64,000 nt of DNA from assembly GCA_963920525.1 (NCBI GenBank), contig OY986438.1, forward strand, positions 125,556,920-125,620,919, in the 5' to 3' direction. The position numbers were made by a program, and so were the translations under genes. The notes beneath the pieces were generated by a model that had not been told where the DNA came from, made no database searches, and was given only the letters and a program-made list of their open reading frames with translations. This DNA comes from Dichetophora obliterata (lineage: Eukaryota > Arthropoda > Insecta > Diptera > Sciomyzidae). Position 1 is the first letter of the stretch; each line of letters begins with the position of its first letter. This document shows positions 46,965-57,574 of this stretch, piece by piece.

Positions 46965-47800
46965 ATTTATTTATTTATTTATTTATTTTATTTATTCGTT
47001 AAGCTTAATACAAGCTGATTAACTAAGAACTAATCTTATTCTAACAGGGTCTTAACTTATTCTAACAGGGTTTATTTATTTATTTTTTTTTCTCTCTCCT
47101 TCCCTTGTTTTAGTGTTCGAAAGATATCCAATTCGTGGTGGGCGTAATCCGCCCACCAGAAAAACGTAATTATAAGAACACGTCAAAAGGGAAATACGGA
47201 GAGAAAAGTAATAAAGGGAACTTACAATAATTAACAGGGAATATGTATCATATCTTAATTGTAAGAAAAAAATTATAGAGGGGGAAAAATGGCGTTGGAG
47301 TTAAGAAGAAGTGGCGTTGGAGTTTAGAAGGGCATTTCGGAGTCGAGATCTGCTCAGATGAAAATCAAATTCGCTGATCAAATTGTTAGTTACACGAAGC
47401 ATCCTGGTTACAGGTTCACTGCAACCATAGTCGGTACGATGGAAGTTGAGGTGGAAGAGAGGAATAGACCTAAGGTTACGTGGGTTGGTATTAAAGGATA
47501 TTAATTGGAGTAGTGCAGGGCAGTTAATGGTACCGCATACAAGTTGATGAATGAAGAGTACATCTGCAACTTCTCTTCGTTTTGCAAGAGATTGCATGTT
47601 AATCAACTTCAGGCGGTCTGCATAAGGAGGTAAGTTGAAACTGTCAGAACCGGGAAGACCGCGTAGTGCGAACCTAATGAATCTTCGTTGAACGGCTTCG
47701 ATTCGCACAGAATGGATGTTGTAGATAGGAGACCAAACCTGGCTGGCATATTCGAGGATGGGTCTAACAAAGGTAAGGTAGAGAGATTTAGTAACGTAAC
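46965..47800 (-). pseudogene. LINE 3'-end fragment
   Basis: The minus strand encodes RPILEYASQVWSPIYNIHSV, RIEAVQRRFIRFALRGLPGS, LKLINMQSLAKRREVADVLF and ends near 47301, the post-RT region of Jockey-like LINEs. The 3' tail is the TTTATTTATTTATTTA stretch at 46967-46995. Everything upstream of this region, including RT, is absent, as in typical 5'-truncated copies. It sits between the arms of the THAP-bearing element. Confidence 0.85.
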
Positions 47801-48199
47801 GTAGAGAGATTTAGTAATAAAAACAAAGTGAACATACAATTTTGTATTCTATTTTTTTGCAGTTTTTCTTTTTACAGCGTTCTTTACATTTAGTTACTGC
47901 ATGGAAATATAAACAAACAAAGTATTCAAACACTTTTTTCGCGAATTAAACTTATTAATTTTATAATTTTTTACTTTTATCCGAGTTTTCACATGTTTTG
48001 CATGCAAAATATATGCAAATTGACAGTTTTATAGCATGCTTGTGACCGATGACGTTGCACGAAAAATTACTTTTTTCTCGCACTGCTCTTTGCGTGATCT
48101 TCTCTTATTGGTTCATGCGTATCAACAGCGATTGGTACATGCATTTGCGCATTAATTTAAATGCAGGAAGCACATTCGGTGCTCGTTTATTGACGAGAC

Positions 48200-48870
48200 A
48201 ATCAGAACGCCATTTGAATGCACTCAAACTGTTCTCTGGTCCCCATCTCACATTTTAGGCCACATAGCCTAAACTACATGTAAACAGCCCAACTACATTA
48301 AGAACTAAAAAATATTTATTTAACCATTTTCTACTTCGTAATTAGACCCCAGTTCTGCCTGGAAGTTATATGTCCTTATCGAAGTGAAATAAATGTGCTA
48401 CAATACTAGTTTCCAGTTGGAAAATTTTTTATACCACTATCCAATTTTAAGTTTTAGCTTAATTAAGTATCCCTGCCTATACTAGAATTTGTTTTCATCT
48501 TGTATTTAAGGTGACACGACCAGTTGCCTTGCATCAAACAAGAATCATAAAAATAAAAAATTCTCAACTTGTGTGGGACCATATTGATTGTGTTTGTCTG
48601 AATAAACTTAAAAATAAACACATTCCTTGCGTGTAGCCAGAATGCGTACATATTCTCGGTCCAAGCAGATGCAAAAATAATAGTATGTAAATAACACCAT
48701 CGCACGAAAAAGCATATGACCACAACAATGGAGTACAAACATTTGCAGTTACGAACAATTAGCTTGCAATCCATGAAGTCAACCAGCCAGCCAGCTAGCC
48801 ATCCAGCCAACTGCATGCAATACCCTTTAATAAAATCCACCCATAAGCTACCTGTATCTGCGGTTACTTA
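48200..48870. other. Intronic stretch without recognised gene
   Basis: A local CCAGCCAGCCAGCTAGCCAT tandem word lies at about 48782-48808. The reading frames here have no recognisable domains. Confidence 0.35.
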
Positions 48871-48871
48871 C

Positions 48872-49065
48872 CCAGGATTCATTGTTATGAATATGCAACA
48901 AGTTGGATCCAATCTAAGCATCGTATCCTCAAAGAAAAACTTAACAACTTTCCGTGCAATGGCTCGTTGAATGGTTAGAATCTGTTGTGCCACCACAGAC
49001 AACACCTCCAAGTCTATGCGATTGAATTCATCAAAACATGCCCAGGCACCAGATTGTGCCAAGCC
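48872..49065 (-). CDS. Axonemal dynein heavy chain exon: AAA1 Walker B
   Basis: A 194-nt exon starts after a TTCTAG acceptor and ends AATCCTGG before the donor GTAAGT at 48871 downward. It encodes [20 protein letters not shown], with the Walker B acidic pair in CFDEFNRI of the main ATPase site AAA1. [27 protein letters not shown] and CIFITMNPG follow. It is the most upstream exon in the window. The preceding exon, which should carry the AAA1 P-loop, is not seen in 49066-64000, so that intron exceeds 14.9 kb. Together the four exons give 252 codons with no stop. Confidence 0.95.
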
Positions 49066-50835
49066 CTAGAAAAGAAAACAAAAACATGAAACAAAATTCG
49101 AAATAAATAAAAGACGACAGAATATAAATTGACTAAAGATTGATTGCTTTTAAGGCCGTAGCTTTATAGTAAAGATATGGCAGCAGATCGTTAATTTTTA
49201 TTTTGGAAGTTTTACTTATAAAACAATTAGGATGATTTTTTGAAGAATGTGGCCTTTTGAAACAATTAGAAAACTTTTTGAAGAATCGATTGCTTTATTA
49301 AGTACTTTTAGAAAACTTTGCAGCAGATTTTTAAAGAATTAAAAATAATTTTTACTTGTTATGCCATTCCCACAATGAGTTAAGAAAACCTTATTTTTTT
49401 TATATTATTATTGGCATCTAAAGTCATCTCTAATGAGGTTATTGATCTAATTTCATCTAAAATTCTTGATCTCATACAAATACTACATTAATAAGTATGA
49501 AATAAAATCTTCATATTGCTTATATGTATATCTGAAACACTATGTCCATTCCACCCTACGCACAGTGGAGTAATTGCGTACGCAAAATAAATTTATTATT
49601 TTGCGCTTTAAAATCAATTTTTTCATCACACCTGAAAAAAATGTGAATTTCTTGTTGTCTGGTCGGAATGAAATGTACCCTGAAATGAACCCTTCTTTCA
49701 TTTGATTTGCTAAGAACTAAGTGGAAATATATAAATCGCCTCCTTGCAAGACCTTGCAAAAATCTTGAAATTAGTGGTGAAGTGACTTTCGGCGTATTAT
49801 CTTCTAAAAACCCTTATCTTATATCAATATACAAGAAACTCGTTTTTGTTGAATGATATAAAAATCCAAAAAAATTATTTACAAAATAGCTATATGCTGA
49901 TAACGACGACTATGTTTGAAATCTCTCACGTTTTGTTTAGATCGATATACTGATGAAAAGAAAATTCCTATCCAGCAAGACCCATTTTACGTAAAACTAA
50001 TGAGGAATGCGTTTTATAGAGCAGTTTTAACAAATGGTTGGTTGTTTTCAAAAATTACCAAAACATTCTGTCAAATCAAAAACGATCCGTGGAACTACGT
50101 CCTATGTAAAACTGTATGCAGAAATAGTTATTAATACGAGAGTTTTTTAAGTTTTGAGACCCTGAATGTCGAAATTCCTGTCCAATGTAAATACTGTAAA
50201 AAAAGCTTCTGCCACAATAATTTTTCTCCTATTGTGATATTTCGATTTTATTTACACGTGCAATATGTATTACTAGCACATACCCACTGCTTCGCCTGCG
50301 ATAAAAATATTAAATATGTACAATGTAAAAATTTTAAATCTTAAAATTATTATATTATATTCCACTGTAACCAAATAATTATTGAAATTGGACCGTTTTT
50401 TCTCAGGAACCTTTTTTTTGTTACATAATTTTGATAAAACAAAAATAAACAAATTTTAAAATATTTGTAATTTTCCAAAATCTTGTTTTAAAATAAGCAG
50501 TTTTGGGTTTTACCTTGTTCCATCAATGTTAGTTTCAAGATCTTACTTATGGATTTCCTGACACCACATTAGCAGTACTTTCTTAGCTATACCTATTAAC
50601 TAATCCGCACACACTTTTCCTACTCGCTTTAGCTCCATCTATATCACACATTGATAACACTGTAGGTAAATTATCAACTTTTGAAAAGACACAAAAAAAT
50701 CCGAGACACGTAAACTTAATATTCGGCAGTAGAATTTAGTGGCATACTCACTTTTTTCAAATCAGATCAAAACCTCAGGATATTCAGATTTTTTATATTT
50801 GACCTTCAGTTAAACTTAATTTAAATAAAATTTTA
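49066..50835. other. Dynein intron (5' part) without recognised gene
   Basis: A small hairpin occurs near 49575-49605 (GCGTACGCAAAATAA against TTATTTTGCGC). AGCACATACCCACTGCTTCG at about 50275 resembles the head of the gggcgtgg repeats. A short frame at 49916-50134 has no recognised domain. Confidence 0.4.
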
Positions 50836-50839
50836 TGGT

Positions 50840-51093
50840 TTCTTAAGTTGATTTTATATGATTTAAATACAAATTCTAAATGTTTGATAGTTTAAATCAT
50901 ACTTGATTTTAAATACAAATTCTAGTTGTTTGATAGTTTAGAATCGTTTTTATTGAGCTTTAGGTCAATTAGTTTAGAGCAATTAATTGTTCTAACGAAT
51001 CTATCAAACGAAACTATAAAATATTTAGAATTTGTATTTAAATCATATAAAATCAACATAATAAATAACAAGGCCATTTAGAAAAAAACTTTA
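50840..51093. repeat. Palindrome related to the 19663-20395 element
   Basis: TGATTTTATATGATTTAAAT, TTGATAGTTTA and AATTAATTGTTCTAAC match the arms of the element at 19663-20395, and the inverted arm follows within 250 bp (ATTTAAATCATATAAAATCA). The middle region is absent, so this is a compact deletion derivative. Confidence 0.7.
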
Positions 51094-51269
51094 ATTTTAT
51101 AGTCTCTTAACAATTACTTTATATTGTCTTTTCAAAAATACCTCCAACGTGGAAACCGAATTTGCCTTGTTGAATCCTTGATTTTTAAAAAGATAAGCAA
51201 TTTCTTTTTTTCCTTCATTTTGACCAATTTTGACGTGGTTATGATATGGTTGATGCGAAAACTCACGAA

Positions 51270-52495
51270 GTATAATCCTTATCACACTAATTTTTAACGC
51301 GATGCTGAGGCTTGGACATTTTCCACAACAATGGAAAGGTGCCGAAGTTGTAATGATCCTAATTCCAAAAAAGGCAGGGCATGAATTAACATTATATCGG
51401 CCGATCAGTTTGTTTGTCACATTCTCTAAAGTTTTTGAAAAAATATTCTTAAGACGAATGTCAACTATAATGGAGAACATGAGAATCGTTCCGGAGCACC
51501 AGTTCAGCTTTCGACAAATGCATGGCACACCAGAGCAATGTCATAGGATTGTCGCCGTAGTAGGACATGCTCTAGAAAAGAAAATGTACGCATCAGGAGT
51601 TTTCCTTGACGTGCAAAAAGCTTTTTATCGTGTGTGGCTGCCAGGTGTCTTATACAAAATAAAGAAATTGTTTGCAGCTCCATATTACATTTTGTTGAAA
51701 TCATATCTGTCTGAGCGATATTTTTATGAAAAAAACCAATTATGAAAAATCCCAAATGTTTGATATCAAAGCCGGGATCCCTCAAGGAAGTGTCTTAGGA
51801 CCTGTCCTTTTTACTACTTATGTATACATCTGACATGCCGATATTTGAAGGAGTTACAGTTGCAACATACGCAGATGATACGGCAATAATCGCTACAAAC
51901 GAGTCTGCACAAGCGGCTTCTGAAAGTGCTCAAACGCAACTCAATCGAATGCAACAGTGGTTAAATAGATGGAATATAAAGATTAACACTTTAAAATCAG
52001 TTCACGTTACGTTTACTTTAAGGAAGGGAGATTGCCCAGACGTGAAACTGCATGGAGAAACAATACCAAAAATGGAAAGTGTCAAATACCTTGGCTTGCA
52101 TATAGACCGCAGACTGATTTGGAGAACTTATATAATGGCAAAAAAACAACAGCTTAAATTGAAAATTAAACTTACTTTGGTTACTTAATCCAAAATCTCA
52201 ACTTAATTTAGAAAACAAAGTACTTATATATAAAGCAATTCTAAAGCCTTTATGGACCTACGGCATAGAGCTCTTGGGGACGGCTGATTGCTAATTACTA
52301 TTGTATATTACCAGCATTGCCTTACATGAGAACCTTATGATGCTGAAAGTGAAAGACGAACTAAGCAGACGTAGCGAGCGATATTTATGGAGATTAAGCC
52401 ATCATACTAACCCTTTGTCAATTTGCTTACTAGACAGTACTTACGAAATAAAATTAAAACGTATTCATATATTAGACATGCCCTTTAGGAAATAA
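51270..52495 (+). pseudogene. Jockey-like LINE reverse-transcriptase fragment
   Basis: 51302-51745 encodes AMLRLGHFPQQWKGAEVVMI, YRPISLFVTFSKVFEK, GVFLDVQKAFYRVWLPG (motif A, DVQKAF) and YLSERYFYEK. After a frameshift it continues MFDIKAGIPQGSVLGPVLF. 51820-52188 has TYADDTAIIA (motif C) and VKYLGLHIDRRLIW. 52301-52495 is an eroded C-terminal part. The order and motifs are those of Jockey-clade RT. At least three frame breaks make it dead. The endonuclease and 3' tail are missing. Confidence 0.88.
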
Positions 52496-52563
52496 CGATG
52501 ATTGAAGTTTACAAACATATTTATTTGTATACAATAATATTTGAAATATTTATAATATTGTAA

Positions 52564-52567
<4 letters not shown>

Positions 52568-52598
<31 letters not shown>
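52568..52598. repeat. (TA)n microsatellite
   Basis: An uninterrupted TA dinucleotide tract of about 30 bp. Confidence 0.95.
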
Positions 52599-52599
<1 letters not shown>

Positions 52600-53610
52600 A
52601 TTTTTCTTTTCTTTATCTGTAGATAGATTGCAAATTAACCAAAAAAAAATGTTAACCAATTTTGAATAATGAATGTAAGAACTTTTACAATTTTTTTTTA
52701 CTTAAATTTGTGTTTTTATTTCATAAGTAGATAAAATTCTGAAAGCTTCAACAAAATATGAGGGTGTCAAAATTTTTGGTCTCCAAAAATAAGGAAAATA
52801 TAGCTAAAAATTTGTCAGTGACTAAATTTCGATCGCAAATGTCTCGAGATTTTGATCTGATTGGGAAGAACTGAGCATACCATACTAAATTCTACAACCA
52901 ACAATAAGTTAACGTGTCTCGGCGTTTTCGTGTGTCTTTTTGACGTCCCTACATTGTAGTTAGAGGCACAAAATTCTATCCTTTTAAATCCAATTTTCTC
53001 AATAAAGTAAACTTTATATGTCCCTGTGTAGACTAATCACAGTTTGACGTAAATTCTTTGCCATTCCCTCTTGTACTACTCTTTTTCGCGTTTCTGTAAG
53101 CGTCTCTTTTACATGAATGCAAATGATCGTCAGTATCTGACCAGTGTAAGGCGAGCCTAATACAGCAATGCAGTTCTGTTAATCAGCAGCTTATGACAAT
53201 AAAAACTAACATCAAATATGTTACAGATATATTAAATGAAAACTTACAGTGCATAAAATTTTAAATATGCAAAATATTAACAACAAAAAATGGATTTCGA
53301 ACATCCTCGCGGTGAAGTCTGGGTGATCAAACAAATTTGTTCGTTGCTTTCTTTTCTTTCTGAAGATATTTTTATAATCAGTTTTACATTCATTCTCAAT
53401 TTTATTAAATAAAATTTGCAAAAAAGAAATAATTTTCGCTCTACCTTACTGTAAATTCAAATCTCATTTTTTGTTTCAGCTTAAAAAATATTTGCTTCTT
53501 TTGAAACAATTCGTCTGCCATTTCACATGCAGGTCTGTTTACCTGTATTTGACATTATCCGTCTATCGGTATGTTGGTTTTTGACAGTCCGTCCACTATA
53601 AATTTATTTA
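52600..53610. other. Intronic stretch without recognised gene
   Basis: AT-rich. No recognisable coding or repeat ends. Confidence 0.35.
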
Positions 53611-53616
53611 ATTCTC

Positions 53617-53995
53617 GGTCTTTGTAGTCTAGTGGAGAGTGCGCTAGATTATCAACCCAGAGGTCAATGGTTCGAATCCAGATTCGGGCATGGTTCCTTT
53701 CACTTTCTTTGTTCTTTCCTACATTTAAAAATTATGGAATACTATTATGGAATATGTGAAATTAAAGGACAGGAACACAAATAAGGGCTGGAAATGCTTG
53801 CCGAGGTTAAGGCATAACACTAGGCTCGGTTAAAACAATTTAAATTGTCTTTCACGGTTGTTTTGCCTCATCAATAGTTCACATATGGTTAAAATCAATT
53901 CCTCTAAATAATATATCACTTTCCTTTTAGGTCAAAGACCAAATCTTGTTTGTATAAGGCGCATGCCTTGGTTCTTTGATCTGCTTTTCAAAAAA
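53617..53995 (+). mobile_element. tRNA-derived SINE
   Basis: The head resembles a tRNA: A box TAGTCTAGTGG (53625-53635), B box GGTTCGAATCC (53669-53679), 33 bp apart as in genuine pol III promoters. The anticodon stem has mismatches, so it is not a working tRNA. A tRNA-unrelated body follows, ending in a short A run near 53990. Target duplications are weak (ATTCT on both sides at best). Confidence 0.7.
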
Positions 53996-54659
53996 AAAAT
54001 TCTGCAATATAAATAAAAAAGTCTTAAAGATTTCTGCAAAAAGCGGTTTAGCACTACTTTGTTTTCAGTGTGCGCTTTAAAGCGCTCATTAAAACGTACT
54101 CAAGATGAGAGAGTAGAAATAAGCAAAGCTGCCCGACACCGCAGTATAAACAATGAGAAACGCTATAGTAGAGGACAGCGGCGGATCTGGAAAAAATCTT
54201 GGGGGGGGGGGGGGGGTAAATTACCAAAGTCACACATTTTCGATTTGAGAAAATGTTGTCTTTTTACAAATAAAAAAATTGTACTTTTTTGAATTGAAAT
54301 TATCGAATTGTGTAAGAAGCAATTTTCCCAGACACATACACGCACATTTCCGTATTTATTTATATTTCCCTTTTTCTGGAATATCTTAGCAAAAAGTAAA
54401 TAAAAACTCTAAATTTGACTAATTTTGGAATTAAGGTTGATTTATTAAAATTGTTCACATTTATTCCATTATAAAACATTGCACAATTATATTTTCAAAT
54501 ATGTGCAATGAAAAAACATAGTACTTTTCAATAAAAAAAATAAAGGAATTTGAAACTTATTGTTCTGACGTTACGACTATGATATGGTACACTTTGAAAA
54601 ATAAATGAACAATACAAAATGTATACTGATTATTAGATAGTCATAAGATAGAGACAAAA

Positions 54660-55163
54660 TTATATGACAAAATCATCGCAGCGCTTCTTTTTTGCGGCAA
54701 AGTTATCAATAACTTCGTTAATATTTATTTTAATGTCTCTATGAATATGCAATAATGCGAGTCCATTCAATCGTTCTTGTTGCATAGTTGAACGTTACCA
54801 TGTTTTTAATCGTCGCAGTGTAGAAAAACTTCGCTCAGCTGTTGCTACACTGATAGGAAGCGTGGCAAAGATAGCAAACGTTTTAGAAATTAGTGGAAAA
54901 ATGTCATTGTCACAAAGAGTAAAAACGGTGTTGATATCATTAACCTTAGTTTCGCTCTCCCACTTACACTGCCAAATTTGAAGTTCATGAAATAATTGAA
55001 TTGGAATTAGTTCCTTATTACCGTCACAAAATGGAATTATTATCTTAGAAATGTTAACACTCAAATTGTTTAGCTTTTCATTGTTGTGTTTATCAATTAC
55101 GTTTGGCAGGATTTCGTTTACATATAGTTTTTGGAAAAATTTTTCGCTGAAACGAGCCGCCAT
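54660..55163 (-). pseudogene. hAT transposase C-terminal pseudogene
   Basis: The minus-strand frame 55163-54795 includes VNDINTVFTLCDNDIFPLIS and LPISVATAERSFSTLRRLKT, the hAT dimerisation signature. After TGG an in-frame TAA (54796-54798) interrupts it; the match then continues RSTMQQERLNGLALLHIHRD. The BED finger and catalytic N-terminal half are absent from the 1.7-kb element. Confidence 0.88.
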
Positions 55164-55405
55164 ATCACCAATGATATCATCTAGTAATGGTATAAATATG
55201 GAAATTCGAAAGTAGTCTTCTGGTGTTGAAACGCTGACCTAAACCTAAACTCAAGTATACATATTTTTTCAGGTGATTACAGATCATGTTATTTTGCAAG
55301 CAAAATGGTCCTACTCTTCTCGCATCGCTTCATAAAAACGCCACGTAGACACAAATGACGTCACAAAACAAAAAAAAAACAAATTTTTTTTAAAGTACTA
55401 TAATA

Positions 55406-55648
55406 ATTGAAGCGCTCTCGCGAATAACGTTGTAAACGACAAAATTGTAATTGTTCACTTGTATTTATTTTACAAGCACTTTTATTCATTTTTATTAACT
55501 TTTTTTAGTATGCGATAAAAATACCCCAAACTGCTCAACTGCTTACTCAATTCTGTTTATATATAAATAAGCGAGTGATTCTCACAGTTATTCGCAAAAA
55601 AAAAAATGTCGTCTACAACGTTATTCGCGATTATGCTTCAATTGTTGA
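55406..55648. repeat. MITE-like element nested in the hAT
   Basis: Arms AATTGAAGCGCTCTCGCGAA and, inverted, AATTGAAGCATAATCGCGAA continue as TAACGTTGTA(A/G)ACGAC, giving about 40-bp terminal repeats around an AT-rich core. It lies wholly within the hAT element. Confidence 0.75.
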
Positions 55649-55879
55649 AATCAATAAAAAAACTTTATATCAATACCTCTGACCATTTTTTTTTTGTAGT
55701 ATTCTTTCAAAAAACGCCTTTAGAATCGCTTATGTATACATAAAAGTACTCTTAAGTTGTGGGTACAATTATTTACTTCAAATAAAATATTAAAAAGTAA
55801 AGTATTTAAAAGTTCTTGGGGGGGTAATTACCCCCTTTACCCCCCCCCCCCCTTGTATCTGCGCCTGGTAGAGGAAAAG

Positions 55880-57570
55880 AGAGAAAAAGCTTCATGCTGC
55901 TTGGGTCTAACAATTTAATGAAGCAATGATTTTTTATTTTTGGTTTTTTTTACCACTTTATAAATTTAAATTATAATAACTTTTAAGAGTGGGTTTTAAA
56001 AAGGATGCATGATCTTAAGTTAAAAATGTAGCTTTATATTACTCAAAGAATTACTAAAATCGGTTAAGTAGTTTTTAAGGTTAGCGTCGTCGCAGATACG
56101 TGAGAAGCCTTTTATGTAACAGTATAGATTTAGATATGTAACTTATATTATTATAGTTCGAAAAGTACAAACGTAACAAGAAAATTTGCTTCGAACTTCT
56201 TAAAGACTATGTGGGCATTTTTTCTGAATTTTTCAACCATTTTTTCAAAGAGTTAGTATCTAAAATCCAGGCACAATACTTCACTGTGCTACGGTAACAT
56301 TTCGCCTAACTGTTTTAATAAAAAAATATACCGTCAACCACAGTTGCAAAAACTACTTTTTAGATTGGAGACAGAATTTGTTTGAATTTTTTTTTTTTCT
56401 TAATGTGTCCATACCTCGACGTTTGCTTGTAATCCAATAGGATAGTAAAAAAATACAACTACATATGTTGTGTGGTTACAAGCTTTGCTTGTTGTTAACA
56501 AAGAAGGAAAAAATTATCCGCAAAATACAAGAAAAAATTGTACCATTTCGAATCTGGGTACAGATGCGTTATACCCTGTGGTCGTTACAAATGCAATTAG
56601 AAGTGTACTTGTATATACGAGTATTTATGAATGCGTATATATATATATGTGTGAGTGTGTGTCTGTCTTGTGCTCTTTTATGTTAGCTTTTTATTTATTT
56701 TTTCGCTTGTTTTTCTTCTTACTTCACTATAGTTTTTTGTTTACTTTTTTTTATGTAGAAAAATTCTGCATTCTTACATTCGCATTCTTATTAACTCGAG
56801 GTTGGAGGTCTGTGTGTGTGTGTTTGTTTTCCTTTTATGTATGCAAGGTCATATTTTTTATTACATCAAACAAATAAGAAATAAGATAACAGTAAGTGAA
56901 CTTAAACAAAAAGATATATATGTATAATATACATATTGTTACATTGTATATATACAAGCAACTTAACATACAAAAGTTAAACAAAATGTTTGGTAAAATA
57001 AAATTGCTTTTTAACTTTGTTCTTATCGGAATGAATGTATTTGAAATAAAAAATTGTTCTTCATCATGGTAAATTATTTATTTGTATACAGCACTTTTTT
57101 AAATTTATTCCCCATAAAGAAAATATATGTAATTTCATGTTTTTAACGTAAAAAGAACCAATTTTGTTCATCGGAAAAATCGGAAAAATTAAATGCGAAA
57201 ACAGTCAGAAATACAGTGTTTCTGACAGTCCAGCAACTATACCAAGAGGACAAATTTACATCTCGGAAGCACAGTGGTCAAGATGATCAAGATCCTCCTA
57301 AACTATTTTAATATGTTAGACAAGTTTTATAACGACACGTTATAATACTCATCGTGACATATGACTAGACATTAGGCCGTGTCGAAAAAAAAGTGTTTGA
57401 TAAACTTGGTTTAAAATATTTCTTGGCTAATTGCAGTATCCTCCACGAAAGGATTCTGCAATGCGTTAACCCTTAGGCTAGCTGGAATTTTTTAAAAAGG
57501 TGCCTTTTTTGGACAAAAAACTATTTTTTGTATGGACAAGTTTTTTTATTCTATGAATTGTAAAAAAAAC
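55880..57570. other. Intronic stretch without recognised gene
   Basis: TATATATATATGTGTGAGTG-type microsatellite at 56637-56662 and TG runs near 56810-56825. Overlapping frames at 56465-56877 look like chance products of this simple sequence. Confidence 0.35.
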
Positions 57571-57574
57571 ATTC

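Larger units (their letters stand above)
45780..48160. mobile_element. Probable P-like element: inverted arms around a THAP remnant
   Basis: The inner arm words GACGTCATCGGTCACAA (45892-45908) and TTGTGACCGATGACGTTGC (48040-48058), plus CATGAACCAAG...GATCATGC (45820-45845) against GTGATCTTCTC...GGTTCATG (48093-48117), are inverted about 2.3 kb apart. Between them lie a THAP-domain pseudogene and a later LINE fragment. A THAP finger plus long inverted ends fits the P superfamily, but the catalytic domain was not found and the outer boundaries and target duplication are unresolved. Confidence 0.55.
33844..48871 (-). other. 15.0-kb dynein intron filled with transposable elements
   Basis: The intron is bounded by a GTAAGT donor at 48871 and the CATGTAG acceptor at 33844. 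It contains paired small inverted-repeat elements, an internally deleted mariner, three gggcgtgg repeats in a row, and a THAP-domain remnant with a LINE inserted. No further dynein exon is seen. Confidence 0.85.
54176..55867 (-). mobile_element. hAT transposon remnant with 8-bp target duplication
   Basis: The left end CAGCGGCGGATCTGG and right end CCAGGCGCAGAT-like (reverse complement CAGGCGCAGATACAAGG) are both followed inward by G/C homopolymers (16 G at 54201-54216; C tract at 55841-55852). The exact duplication GTAGAGGA flanks both sides (54168-54175 and 55868-55875). It carries a hAT transposase C-terminal remnant and a nested inverted-repeat element at 55406-55648. Confidence 0.92.

Noticed and set aside
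48716..48970. Plus-strand reading frame of 84 codons overlapping the AAA1 exon
   Set aside because: Antisense shadow of the dynein exon plus intron sequence; no recognisable domain.
53617..53692. Functional tRNA gene
   Set aside because: Anticodon-stem mismatches and poor acceptor pairing; the attached body and A-rich end fit a SINE.
56465..56877. Overlapping frames of 73 and 135 codons as a gene
   Set aside because: They run through TATATA/TGTG simple repeats and long T runs with biased, low-complexity translation.
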